Shown: positions 21,321 to 32,286, numbered from the stretch's first letter. The stretch is DNA of 64,000 nt from Gigaspora rosea (GCA_003550325.1 QKWP01000626.1:90202-154201), one strand, 5' to 3'. Notes: generated by a model from the letters alone, not told the origin. Program-made: numbers and translations.

Positions 21321-24300
21321 AACCACCCTAGCATACCCCTAAAAAAAAGTTACGAAACTGAGTTTAAATTTTCTGAACTAAAGTTCCGTTTTCGAAATTA
21401 CAAGAATTATGCTTTACTGAATAGCAGAAAATTATATTAAAATTTATATACACTACAATTTGAATGTAAAATTCGAATAAGTTGATTATTATATATATGC
21501 ATTAATTGATTCGCTACAATTGAATTTTGCAGAATAATTCATACGTTTTAATAATTGCATTAGCTATTTTGACAAATTATTTGTACTATATTGCATTATT
21601 CGTAAATGTAAAAGAAACAACTACATTATATAATTGAAACAACTACATTATATAATTTATTCCCAATAAAATGTATTTTTATTTCTTCCCGCCCAAGTTT
21701 TTTTGGATTTTTTTGCATTTTCATACCCTTTTAGATCATTAACCATTCGTTCTATCGGGTTAAAATTTGATTCGATATTTTTCAGCCATTTTTTTTTGCT
21801 GAGGGAGCTCAGACGACTTAGAAATAAAAGTATTTGCCTATATAAAATTTTAGTATTAATAATTATATTATATTATTAAATTATAAATTTACAATATACC
21901 TCATTTAATATTTTTGATAGCCGTTCAGCAATTTCGTCTGCATTTTCATTATCGCTAGAATTTGTTTCGTCTGTTTTTTCAGCAATTATTTCATTATCTG
22001 AAGTCAGATTCATATTTTCATGCCATAAATTTGTGAAATTGTTGCTTATTACTTTGTCTTCTTTAATTAACTTCCAAATTGTTTGGTCAGTTTTGGATAT
22101 AAGCGGATAGGTTTTATTTCGACATACCTTTAATGTAAAGTTTTAGTTTAATATATATACATATCGATCTGAATTGCAATAAAAATAAATTTATACTTTA
22201 TGAAAAAAACCACTATCCATCATTCCAACAGGTGCGACAAGATGTTTGCATATAAAAAATCTACTTTTTAAAAATGAGGCGCATGAACAAATCCAACGAT
22301 TATAATCAACGAAATATTTGTCTTTGTTTATAACTTGTTTTAATGCTGCTTTTTTCCATTCCAATTTAATATCTTTGCGCCATGGTGATAATTTCCGACC
22401 ATTAATAAGGAGATTATATCGTTGAATTTGTCCAGGAATTATTTGACTAATAAGGATAAAACAGACAAGATCTAAGCGTGGTCGATTGAACTTGTAGAAA
22501 TAGTCACGTTTTAGAGTTCTCCAGTGTGATTCAACAATCATTGTTGTTAGCAATGGTGATATTTCAGAATTTGAAGATGTAGCCCACAACTTCCAACGAC
22601 TATCACGATACCATTCATTCCATAGGTAACACCATACATCAAATAAGTCATTCGTGTAACAAAACTCAAACATTTCTTTAATCGCAAGTGCACGTATTTG
22701 CTGTGGATCATTAATGAATTCTTTATTATTAGTTGGTAATAGCATGTGTTGGCGTAAGTGCTTTTCCACAAGGTCGAGGATTATATTTCGATAAAATTGT
22801 ACACAAAAAACTTTAGAATTAGTTTTTTGGTTTGATGATTGTACATTTCGTGTGTTTATCCATGCTGGATCAATAAAAGAGCATTGACGATTTGCTTCAG
22901 TAGCATCATAAGAAATATTACTTGATGTTTTTGATGATGAAAGTTTCTGTTTGATAGCACGACTCACATGCCATTTGCAAAGTTGTATATTTACATCTTT
23001 CCATACGGCCTGAGCACTTGAGATCTGTGCAAAATCCTTATCGGATAAGAATGTTTTAATATTATTAACACCATGATTGCGCAAACATAAAAACCATTTG
23101 GTTAAAATTGATCTCATATCACGGTTTTTATTGGAAGCAATATAAAGGTAAGAAACTGGAAATCCTGTATAGTCAATAGTCGCCATTAGAACATAAAGTT
23201 CATATTTTAATTTGTTTGTGTTGTAAGTAGCGTCAACTAAAAGACACTCATATGCCATTTTTGGCAAAAAAGAAAAAAATGGTGTTAAAAATGCAAATGA
23301 ATCAACTGGCTCTAATGAACGAAAAAGAAATAAATAATTCTTTTCTTGTAATAAAAGTTGGGCCGATAAAGATTCACTATCATGCCGTTTATACCGAATT
23401 ATATTGGCTTTTGACCACCAATAATAGACCTGATCCGTAGTTAATGTCTTAAATCCATCCATTTCATTTATTACAATTTTTTTATATAATTCGGATGCTG
23501 TATAATCCAAATTATTTGTAATAAATTCTTTTATTTCATTTGTGGTGGTAATATTTTCTGGTCGTGTATGTAAAAGTTGGTGATTTATTTTAATAACTGC
23601 AAGGTTGCTCTTATTATCTACTTTAATTGAAACATTGCCGTTACAGTCATATCGATTAAGTCTGGGTACTGTGTCACGTTGTTTTTCTTTATCTAAATGT
23701 TTCCGTGATTTTTTAACAGTATCTATACGGCAATTACATCTATAAATAACTGTAACACATTTCATTTTTTTGTGCATAATTTTGGTGTGATATATATAAC
23801 GATACCCATCACCAGCTTGAACTTTTTCAATTAGCTTATTTGCAATGGAAGATTCGGATAAATCGCTGCTTTCTTGAAAATCTAAAAGGTCTGTAAAATC
23901 AACACAATACTCGAAAAAGAATCCAGCATCACCCTCTAAATTTTCATCGAGTTCCGGTATTGAAATTAATGAATCGTAGATGGCTTGTGTTAGATTACTT
24001 GAAGGAATAGAATTTTCCTTTGAGTTAAAAATTTTTTTTCATTCTCTTTTTCATATCGCCGTTTTGAATTTGTTCTTGCACGTTCTAAACATTCATTACA
24101 GCTCCTTTTTTCTTCAGAAAAATTTTCGATGTTCTTAAACGAGTGACAATTTTTGCAATGCTTGGTTATTTCACTTGACATTGTATAATGTAATCAGCAA
24201 CGTTTGAGAGAAAAGCAAAAAAATTTATTTTATTAAAAATTGATTATTATACAATAATAATCGTCGTCATTATTACTGCATAATAAAACCTGCATTTTAA

Positions 24301-24349
24301 ATTTAAACTCAGTTTCGTAACCTTTTTTTAGGGGTATACTAGGTTCGTG
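21321..24349 (-). mobile_element. MULE transposon with transposase, 10-bp TSD
   Basis: Terminal inverted repeats include CCTAGCATACCCCTAAAA (left) and the matching CCTAGTATACCCC on the right (complement), continuing into GTTACGAAACTGAGTTTAAA. GTCTGAAATT is found at 21,311-21,320 and 24,350-24,359, a perfect 10-bp TSD. It encodes one MULE transposase on the minus strand. At 3,029 bp with intact TIRs, TSD and nearly intact gene, it is the most complete autonomous-type element in the window. Confidence 0.9.
21657..24181 (-). CDS. MULE-family transposase, three exons, two homopolymer frame changes
   Basis: Starts MSSEITKHC with a CxxC...CxxC zinc motif (C9, C12, C28, C31). The long frame ends at 22,191 and, numbered from its internal Met at 23,777, shows the MULE catalytic set. 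This is D182 (LLVDATYN), D246 (LSDKDFA), the CxxH between them and the last acid (CKWH, 267-270), and E416 (VESHWRTLK). A SWIM zinc finger CxC-x10-CxH follows at 497-512. Two introns: 22,128-22,196 (69 nt) and 21,838-21,899. The last exon ends KKTWAGRN...FYWE and stops at 21,657. The frame changes once in an A8 run (24,032-24,039) and once in an A9 run near 21,795. Both are single-base homopolymer indels, so either recent decay or sequence error. About 795 residues if continuous. Acts in the nucleus on its own TIRs. Confidence 0.88.
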
Positions 24350-24969
24350 GTCTGAAATTGGGTTGCGGAGTCTGCGGACCGCAACAAATTTTAAATTTCC
24401 GCAACCAAAATCTGATGTGCATATGCGAATTCCGCACATAAATTTGCAAATTTTACTTATAAATTTTGATTAAATGCTTATGCGCGCAACTAAATTTTTA
24501 TAAACTCTTATAATCCGCAACTAATTTAAAAATTGAATTTCAGACACTGGGCACGCATATGCACGTTTTACGGAATGGCACGGTTAAAAATGACATGGAC
24601 ACTACGGTAATGGGTGGCACGTTATATCACGTCACACGGAATGGCACGTATCAGATGGCACGCATATGCACGTTTCATTTCACGGAATGGCACATGTTAA
24701 AAGTGACACGTGCTGGCTCGTTTCTCGGAGTACAATAAGGGCAACAGATTTTTTTTAAAAAAATTGCAATATCTCAAGTAAACCTCTCTGGATATCTTAA
24801 GGAAAAAGATTCCTTGCAAGATTTTACACATTTGCAGCTGCTTTAGTTTCCAGATATGCACATACTCCAACTATTATCAGGTCCCTCTTCTAATAAAATT
24901 TCTATTGGAAAGTGGACCATAAGTTATGTTTACTTACCCGATCCATCACGTGCCAACGGGTATACGGAT

Positions 24970-25598
24970 TAGGGTGTCCAGGATTATGCGAAAGCATAAT
25001 ATGCGCATAATTTACCAAATTTTCGCATCGCATATGCTTCGCATAATTCGACAAAAAAAGCACTCAGATCACGTGCTGAAATCTGATTGGTTTGGGAGAC
25101 GTTAACTTCATTCGGCAAATACTTAATTCGTAATTTGGGTGGTAGAAAGTAAATTCCGAAAAGTTCCGATGTAGAAAATGAATGAACCTAAATTACGAGC
25201 ATAGTTGAGGTAAAAATATTCAGCAAGTGTCCGAAAAATTCCAAAATTCCGAAGAATGTGATTATAGCAGATCAGTATAGGTGAGCAAATCCGTATAGTA
25301 TAGGCCGAATTTAAGATCTATACTATACCGATCAGCTATAATTCCTAACCCTAACCCTAACACTGGATCAGTATAGTATAGATCTTAAATTCGGCCTATA
25401 CTATACGGATCTGCTCACCTATACCATACTGATCTGCGAAATACCTCCGAAGAATAGAACTAATTACATATAGCGTACAATAAAAAAAATCGCATAATCG
25501 ATCGCATAATTTTAAATTTATTTCGCATCCATCGCATAATCAACCTCAGTTCGCCCGCATAATTTACCTCATCGCATCGCATAATCCTGGACACCCTA
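24970..25598. mobile_element. hAT-type MITE, 8-bp TSD, nested in the outer element
   Basis: Ends TAGGGTGTCCAGGATTATG and the inverse CATAATCCTGGACACCCTA. ATACGGAT is duplicated at 24,962-24,969 and 25,599-25,606 (perfect 8 bp). The interior repeats GCATAATC/GATTATGC-type motifs and contains a further palindrome at 25,266-25,438. Non-coding. Confidence 0.9.
25266..25438. mobile_element. Palindromic MITE at the innermost level of the stack
   Basis: GCAGATCAGTATAGGTGAGC and its complement bound inverted copies of TAGTATAGGCCGAATTTAAG. The centre holds two-and-a-half CCTAAC repeats. Arms are nearly identical, suggesting a recent insertion. Non-coding. Confidence 0.75.
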
Positions 25599-26876
25599 AT
25601 ACGGATCAACACGGTCCGCCGATTCACGTGCCATCTCGAACCATGCACGTGCAAACCCGGCCCATAGCACGTGCCTATACACTGTTTTTCCGTGCAATCC
25701 CGGACCACTTTTCTTATAGGGCAATATTTGCGGATATGAGGAAAAAGAAGAAAAAGAAGTTACTGATGTAATATATTTATTATCTTATATATTTATATAT
25801 TTTTTAATATTTTTATGAGAATTAGATGTGTAAGGCTGTTTTATTGTATTAGAAAGAAAAAGTTGAGGAAGAAGTTCCTGCTGAATTAACTGAATTAGAA
25901 CAACCTAAGCAGAAAAAAAAGAAGAAAAAATTGATTTTGCTGATTTTGAAAAACAATTGAAGGAAGTAGATGAGGATGAGGCTCGTGGCGCTGAAGATGA
26001 TAATATGATTGTACCAGAAGGCAAACAGGTAGAAAAAGAATCAAAAGTCGAGGAAGCTTGGTTAAAATCGGATCGGGATTACACGATCAAGAAGTATGTA
26101 AAATAAATATTTCTTATTAACTTTTAAAAAAATAATGAAAGTTAATCAGTTGTAATTACTTTTAGCTTTTGGGACGTGTATTTCGAATGTTTCGGCAAAA
26201 CAACCCTGAGCTTGCAGGTGATAAGAAAAGATATGCAATTGTCCCACCATCAGTCCATCGAGAAGGAAACAAAAAAACAATTTTCGCGAATTTTTCAGAT
26301 ATTTGCAAGAGGTAAAAAATGTTATAAGTCGATGAAAACTATGCTTTTTTTCAACTATATTGATGTATAATTTGTACATATCATAAAAATACAGGATGCA
26401 AGACAACCAGAGCACGTTATTCAATTCTTATTTGCTGAATTGTGAACAAGCGGTTCTATTGATGGTTCACAAAGATTAGTTATTAGAGGTCGTTTCGTAC
26501 AAAAACGATAGAAAGCGTTTTGCGTCAATATATAGGTAAGGACTGAATTTTACTAATTGTTTAACAATATATCTATCAGTTCTAACTAATAACAAATTTC
26601 ATATACTGTAGTTGAATATGTTACATGTAAAACTTGCAAGTCACCAGACACGATTCTAACAAAAGAAAATCGTATTTTTTCCAACAATGTGAAAGTTGTG
26701 GATCCACAAGATCAGTGTCTGCAATAAAGACAGGTAAAATTTCATGTTTCTATCAATTTTATTTTTCTTTTACTACGATATAACCATTCTTATAAATGAT
26801 AAACAGGGTTAAGACACAAACTGAGAAGAGAGCAGCTCGAAGAAGGACTGTTGTGCAAAAAAGGGGGATTCTTAAT

Positions 26877-26991
26877 GTAAACCTGGGGTAGAGTTTGAAA
26901 CCGGTTTTATTTTTCATATTTTAAAATCGATTAAAACCGGTTTTAAAGTATGAAAAATAAAACCGGTTCCAAACTCTAACCTGGGGTTTAC
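26877..26991. mobile_element. Palindromic MITE with AAACCGGTTTTATTTTTC arms
   Basis: GTAAACCTGGGGT and its near-complement bound arms of GAGTTTGAAACCGGTTTTA type. It lies immediately after the last recognisable eIF2-beta codons and probably truncates the 3' end. Relatives with GGAACCGGTTTA arms are at 53,664-53,766 and about 33,870-34,060. Confidence 0.7.
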
Positions 26992-27164
26992 AATTTTGTC
27001 CTAGATGGGGTAGCTTGAAATATGAGCCTAATTAGTTTTAGCGTTTTTTAACGTTAAAAAAGTTCAAGAAAATTGTATATATTTTTTTTCTTTTTATAAA
27101 ACATAATAATAAAAAACATTTTAAATATCATAATTATAATAAGTATTGCTGATCTTAACAGGAT

Positions 27165-27341
27165 TTATTGCACGGGTCTTATGTGACAACCCGTGCTTTT
27201 TCATTTACTTATTGGCACGGGATTGTACGTCAGACACCGTTCAATAATATAGTTATTATATGGGTGTTGAATAACCCGTTTCACACACGGGTCATGTGCA
27301 GAAGGCACGGGTATTCACTACAACCCATACAATAACTATAA
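27165..27341. mobile_element. Composite double-hairpin repeat, copy 1
   Basis: Two adjoining palindromes: TTATTGCACGG...CCGTTCAATAA, then ATAGTTATTATATGGGT...ACCCATACAATAACTAT. The same two hairpins, in the same order and spacing, recur at 52,441-52,646, so they move as one unit. No TSD resolved. Non-coding. Confidence 0.75.
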
Positions 27342-28189
27342 AGAACTTTATCGCAGATTGACCATGAAATTAGGTGTGATTTGCGAAATTTTTATTCTTG
27401 CCGATACAATGTAATTATATTATATAATGCTGTATAAAAAAAAAAACCTTGATTTTTGATTATATGATGTATAGTACATTTTAAACAAATTAAAGAAATT
27501 AAAATCAATTATTGGATACATCCACATTAAATTTTCAAAATTTTCTTGAACTAGTAAACCTTAAAATTGGGCCTAAAATTGGCTTTAAAGTTGTAATTTA
27601 ACGTACTTGTTACAGTGACTCTCGATATAACGGACAGTTCAAAAATTGGTTTTATTATCATTTATTTCTTGGATCGATTTATTGTTAATTAGTATTTCTA
27701 TATTTAGAATCTCTTTTACCAAGTCACGATGCACTTATAAAATTGGTTATTGTTAATTAGTATTTCTATATTAAGAATCTCTTTTACCAAGTCACGATGT
27801 ATTTATAAAATTGGTTAAGCCAACTAATTCTAAGTCAACCAATGTCAGAACCTATTTTCGACGATTAGTGAACTTTTTGACCTTGATGCCGCAAGATAAT
27901 TTTCAAAATTTTCAGTTTAAAATTTATTGACGGTTACCAATTAAGGGTGTTCTTATGGTTGGTTTGGTTCGTCCGGTCAATCTCGGACCATAATAAGACC
28001 GGTTCCATAGTATCTATCGGTCCTATTCGGTCGGGCCCCTGGTTCCAAAAATAAACTATTCTTGATCATCATTCTTAATGACTCGTTTTCTTGACAACTT
28101 GGTGTATTTATAAAGAAATCATTATCGTTAGTTATAAGTTCATCATTATCATTTGGCATAAATTCGTTTACATTCATTGTAATTACAAA
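27342..28189. other. Gene-free spacer with transposon fragments
   Basis: CAGTGACTCTCGATATAACG at about 27,614 resembles a pogo-type terminal repeat but has no partner. A solo hAT-like end (GGTCCG/CCGGTC-rich) lies at about 27,949-28,045. No gene is supported; the minus frame at 27,977-28,288 spans element junctions. Confidence 0.5.
27681..27816 (+). repeat. 68-bp tandem duplication
   Basis: ATTGTTAATTAGTATTTCTA begins at 27,681 and again at 27,749. The two units differ at only a few positions. Confidence 0.85.
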
Positions 28190-28672
28190 ATATAGCGTAA
28201 AATGCAACTTGTATGTGACCTTAATTTCAGGACTTACCGGTAGGTCCGATAAAAAAAAAACACAATTTTCTGATTCCATATTATACAAACCGAAAAATTA
28301 GCTTTGTATGTAGAGTTCTTGGCATTAGGGTCCTTGGCATGCCACTTATGGCATGCCATTAATTATAATAATATATAAATATATAAAGATACAGTACAAT
28401 TTATATTTTTTGTACTTCAGAAAAAAATTTTTTATCTAATTAAATTAAACAAGTAAATCATGTGTTTATGGCATGCCTTGGCATGCATTTGGTATAAAAG
28501 TTAGAATTTGGCATGCCATTTGGCATGCCAATTTTTTTTTATCATGCCAAGAACCCTATTTGTATGGCCTTAGATGTGAACATAAATCTATCAATTTTTA
28601 TAGTAGATTTAAAAAAAAAATTCCGGAACACCAGGTTATACAAAACGAAAATTAACTTTGAATGTCCTAAAA
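28190..28672. mobile_element. Family 'G' element (TTGATTTTTCGTTTTGCATT ends), copy 1, partial
   Basis: Matches the element family seen at 36,351-39,389, 39,537-40,206 and 40,505-43,486: GACCTTAATTTC...GTCCGATA, then CTTTGTATGGCCTTAGATGT, then a degenerate terminus. An hAT-type MITE (28,311-28,558) interrupts it. The left end is lost. Confidence 0.65.
28311..28558. mobile_element. hAT-type MITE rich in GGCATGCC, 8-bp TSD
   Basis: Ends TAGAGTTCTTGGCAT and ATGCCAAGAACCCTA. TTTGTATG at 28,303-28,310 and 28,559-28,566 is a perfect 8-bp TSD. The interior carries repeated GGCATGCC palindromes (SphI-like sites). Related copies of the surrounding family lack it, confirming the insertion. Confidence 0.9.
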
Positions 28673-29261
28673 AAACACATAAATTATCGATCTAAACAAA
28701 GTGGCACATCCGAAATTTGTACAGATTTGTGATCACATAAAGTTAACAAAATTATAGTTAGCTATAGGGACATTATAAGATAAAATCGCTCACGGAAAGC
28801 TTTTTATTGGTAGAGAACTGGGAAACCAACCTTCGACAATTTTGGTCGAATTTACGATTTTTGTCTCTAATTATAATATGTTTCTTATTTTATTTGCAAT
28901 AGAAATTTTATCTAATCCAAACTAATGAAATGGCGAGTTATTTTAATTTAGCTCATAGAAGGCATAGTAGAAAATAACCAATCGGAAAACTGTCATTTTA
29001 ACTTGAAGAATTGGATCTAGCATGTACTATACCTTGTTTCATAAAAAAATTTATAAGACATGCATACGTATGTACTGTACGTACCTAAAAATAATCAAGA
29101 ATTTAAATTTATGAAACAAAACTAATAATAGCATTTTCAAAGGCTTCCATTACCCAATTAGGCGATTTTACAAAAACGGACGAATTTCCGATATATTAAG
29201 TTACACCGGTCTTTAAATCTGATTTGTAGTTCAGTGAATGGCGCATGTTCCTGACGTGTTT
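28673..29261. other. Duplicated 5' flank of the Sel1 gene
   Basis: No gene. The sequence is a diverged copy of about 39,390-39,500, 40,207-40,470 and 43,700-43,820 upstream of the paralogue at 43,893. Shared landmarks include GTGGCACATCCGAAAT/GTGGTACATCTGAAAT and TACGTACCTAAAAATA. Confidence 0.65.
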
Positions 29262-29331
29262 GTGTAATAAGCAATTACATATATAATTCATTGTCAATCA
29301 TAGTTCAGTTCGAATATATGAACTCATAAAA
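29262..29331 (+). promoter_or_regulatory. Conserved Sel1 upstream module
   Basis: GTGTAATAAGCAATTACAT, ATATAATTCATTGTCAATCA and a TTCGAATATA stretch precede the ATG by about 70 bp. The same order and spacing occur before the gene at 43,893 and, more diverged, at 49,179 and 54,032. Confidence 0.6.
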
Positions 29332-30696
29332 ATGAAAAGAACTTACAATAATCCATCTACAAAACGTTCTATAAAAGCACAATCCACGATGATAAAGTTC
29401 AAGTTGTCAATATTTTCAAAACGAGATTCACAGAATTTTTTAAATAGAGTTGTCGAAGAGTTATGTGATTTATATAATAAAGAACTTACGAAAGAACATT
29501 TTATAGACTCAATTCTTTACTCAATAGATCAGGATTTGACAAATAAACAACAAAAACCAGAAGAAATAATCAATTTATGTTTAAAGAATAAATCAAATCC
29601 TATTATTAAAACTAATTCTATTATTCAACATATTCTTGGAATGTGCTATTATTTTGGAAAATGGATTAAAAATAATAATCATAAAGCATTTATTCATTGT
29701 CAAAAAGCAGCTAAATTGGGAAACTCTAATGGAATGTGTGATCTCGGTTTTTGTTATCAAAATGGAATTGGAGTTAAAAAGGACGATCATAAGGCATTCA
29801 TTTATTATCAAAAATCAGCAGATATGGAAAATCCATATGGAATCGAATCTCTTGGTAGTAGTTATCTTCATGGAATTGGTGTTGAAAAAGACATAAATAA
29901 AGCATTAATATATTATCGAAAATTAGCCGAAATTGGCCATGTTATGGGTATGAACTGTCTTGGGACTTGTTATCGTCATGGAATTGGAGTTAAAAGGGAT
30001 GAATATAAGGCATTCATTTATTATCAAAAATCTGCCAACGCAGGTAATGCTACCGGATTACACAATCTTGGTTATTGTTACGAAAAAGGAATTGGAGTTG
30101 AAAAGAATACTCAAAAAGCATTCATTTATTATCAAAAATCCGCTGACTTGGGTGGTAATTGCGGAATGAACAATCTTGGATATTGCTACGCAAAAGGAAT
30201 CGGAGTTGAAAAGGATGAACATAAAGCATTCATTTATTGCCAAAAATCTGCCGATTTAGGTGGAATGGATGGTCTTGGTCACTGTTATTTTCGTGGAATT
30301 GGAGTTGAAAAGAATGAACATAAGGCATTTCTTTGTTTTCAAAAATCTGCTAATACAGGTAATGTTAATGGAACAGAATGGCTTGGATATTGTTACCAAA
30401 ATGGAATTGGGGTTGAAAAAAACGTAAATAAAGCGTTCAATTATTACCAAAAATCAGCTGATATGTATAGTCCTAGTGGAGTATACAATCTTGGAAATTT
30501 TTATCTAAATGGAATTGGAGTTGAAAAGGACGAAAATAAAGCGTTCATTTATTATCAAAAATCAGCTGATATGGGTAATGAACAAGGAATAAAGAAACTA
30601 GGATATTGTTATCTTAATGGAATTGGAACTTATAAAGATGAATATAAAGCATATATTTTTTACCAAAAACATGCTAATATGGCGCTGGCGAAATAA
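29332..30696 (+). CDS. Sel1-repeat protein, 10 repeats (unit A, block 1)
   Basis: 454 residues, single exon. The start MKRTYNNPSTKRSIKAQS matches the 43,893 paralogue (MKKVYNNSSTKRSIKAQS). The conserved region (VVEELCDLYNKE, KPEEIINLCLKN, NSIIQHILGMCYYFGKW) covers residues about 40-115, followed by 10 Sel1 repeats. Repeat 6 is three residues short (SADLGGMDGLGHCY), a deletion shared only with the 43,893 gene, so the two are sister copies. No signal peptide, membrane segment or catalytic domain; a cytosolic scaffold by family knowledge. Intact. Confidence 0.93.
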   Translation: MKRTYNNPSTKRSIKAQSTMIKFKLSIFSKRDSQNFLNRVVEELCDLYNKELTKEHFIDSILYSIDQDLTNKQQKPEEIINLCLKNKSNPIIKTNSIIQHILGMCYYFGKWIKNNNHKAFIHCQKAAKLGNSNGMCDLGFCYQNGIGVKKDDHKAFIYYQKSADMENPYGIESLGSSYLHGIGVEKDINKALIYYRKLAEIGHVMGMNCLGTCYRHGIGVKRDEYKAFIYYQKSANAGNATGLHNLGYCYEKGIGVEKNTQKAFIYYQKSADLGGNCGMNNLGYCYAKGIGVEKDEHKAFIYCQKSADLGGMDGLGHCYFRGIGVEKNEHKAFLCFQKSANTGNVNGTEWLGYCYQNGIGVEKNVNKAFNYYQKSADMYSPSGVYNLGNFYLNGIGVEKDENKAFIYYQKSADMGNEQGIKKLGYCYLNGIGTYKDEYKAYIFYQKHANMALAK

Positions 30697-32286
30697 GCAG
30701 TATTTGATATTATTATCAAAATGAAATTGGAATCGAAATAAATGGATGCAGTGAAATTTTTGTAGTGAAAATCTTTAAAAATGGACGGTACATTTGTAAT
30801 ATTTCAATTTGGATATAATTATATTTGAAATGAAATTGACAGTTCGAAAAATGGAACAATTTTGAAAAACTAGTGAACGAATTTTCCTGAAAAATTGGTA
30901 TAGAAATGAATTTGAACTACTTTTGGACATCATCAGTAATGTCACAGTTATTTATGTTCTAATATATTTGCATTTTTTATAATGTGTGCACTAAATAATA
31001 TTAGAGATTATCTGATTTTTTATTTAAAGTTTTAAATTAATAAAATTTTAATGTAAATTAAAATGATTTTATCTCAATATTTTTTAATATATAATTTTTA
31101 CTATTAAAGGCATATTGTGATATTAATTGCAAAAATCTGTTATTTTTGTTAGTGCTTTGGAATATCAAAGATTTAAACAATTCCGAAAAATAATATTCGA
31201 GTTTAATATAATCTGCTAATTTGGTTTTTTTTTTTTTTTTTTTGTAAAACCTTCACTATATGCCACACAAAATATGATTAAATTTATCATATATGGTAAA
31301 TAATTTACAAAAAATTATTCACAATGAATTGAATATATTGGTAATATTTTTCAAAATATATTTGTTTGCATAATCTTATTATCTCTATTCAGTTGATTTA
31401 TCTAATGTTTTAGTAAAGTAAGCTACAGTACTCACATTTCAAACTTCAAATTATATTTCCAAAACTCATCCTGTCGAACTGATAATCTGACAAATCTTAG
31501 AAAAAAAATTAATCTACCAAGTCTGTTTCTGTTGTATATATCTATTAGTTTATAATGCATTTAAATTTGATAACCTTTCAATATTGATACAAAATCTGTC
31601 TACCATGCATATCAGTCCAACTGTATATGACTTTATAAACCTAAGCTACACAAACAACGACTTTCTCCCTCTATATGATTACTGATTTATCTTATAATAT
31701 ACCATTTTAGGCTCGCTTTTTATTGGTAACTATAAATATTTTACAAATATTTATTTGAGCCAAATAATCTGGATTCGTGCAACAATTTTTTCTCGTTAAT
31801 TATCGTTATATTACAAATAATACACGTTGAATGTTATGAAAATTGGTCATAAGAAAGTATCCTATAGTATTTCTTCGTAGTTAGTTTTTGCTTTTTGCTC
31901 CAGGCATCTATTGCGTCCGACCGAAATTAAACTCTAAGTAGTACATAATTTGGCGAGATATCGTCGAAAAACGATTGGCGACTATATAAAATCTTACCTA
32001 TTGCGCATAAACAAAAATATTCCATGTGAAACTTTGACATTTATAAGTCCCTATTTAGATCATTACCCTAATCCCAACTTAAGGTTTTATTTACTTTAAA
32101 AATATTACACATATTCTATTGCTTTGTTTATTTATCATGGTTCAACCGGGATAGCCGCATTATAATGACACAAAAATATTGCATAACAAAGCAATATTAC
32201 CGGTATATAATCCTACTTGCCAATCATTGTACATATTTGTCATTTGAATATACGAACGTTCTTGAGTTAACAACTTTATTTAATTT
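30697..32286. other. Duplicated Sel1 3' flank and spacer
   Basis: No gene. 30,697-31,870 is a diverged copy of 45,258-46,700 (landmarks CTCATCCTGTCGAACTGATA, TTTGAGCCAAATAATCTG). 32,040-32,286 is a diverged copy of 48,915-49,178, the leader of the 49,179 gene. A 20-base poly-T lies near 31,227. Confidence 0.7.

Larger units (their letters stand above)
21228..25721. mobile_element. Outer DNA transposon, CCCTATAAGAAAAGTGG termini, 3-bp TSD, in eIF2-beta exon 3
   Basis: Inverted ends CCCTATAAGAAAAGTGG (21,228) and its complement ending at 25,721. Many subterminal GGCACG/CGTGCC motifs lie at both ends, as in CACTA-type (CMC) elements; that assignment is only a suggestion. CAA precedes and follows the element (21,225-21,227; 25,722-25,724). 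Removing the element and one CAA restores the reading EDDMSIFADM across exon 3, which supports a 3-bp TSD. Two elements are nested (21,321-24,349 and 24,970-25,598), so the original was about 0.8 kb and non-coding. Solo end at 9,506-9,618. Confidence 0.82.
20807..26880 (+). pseudogene. Translation initiation factor eIF2 subunit beta relic, eight exons, transposon in exon 3
   Basis: Exons with GT-AG borders: 20,807-20,859; 20,977-21,080; 21,180-21,227 plus 25,722-25,767; 25,853-26,093; 26,166-26,311; 26,395-26,535; 26,613-26,733; 26,807 to about 26,876. They encode LFDPTLKKKKK and the lysine-rich tract, then the core ([41 protein letters not shown]). The last part is the zinc ribbon [12 protein letters not shown] with a second CxxC (CESC). 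The family protein delivers GTPase-related functions in the eIF2-GTP-Met-tRNAi complex. Breaks: a stop at codon 5, one missing A in the exon 2 A-run (about 21,007), another in exon 4 (about 25,930), a stop in AELGTSG (26,443), a stop after FVQK, and a missing T at about 26,668. Introns prove a DNA-level duplicate. A functional copy must exist elsewhere. Confidence 0.93.

Noticed and set aside
23252-23440. Plus-strand frame within the MULE transposase
   Set aside because: Antisense shadow of the catalytic-domain coding sequence.
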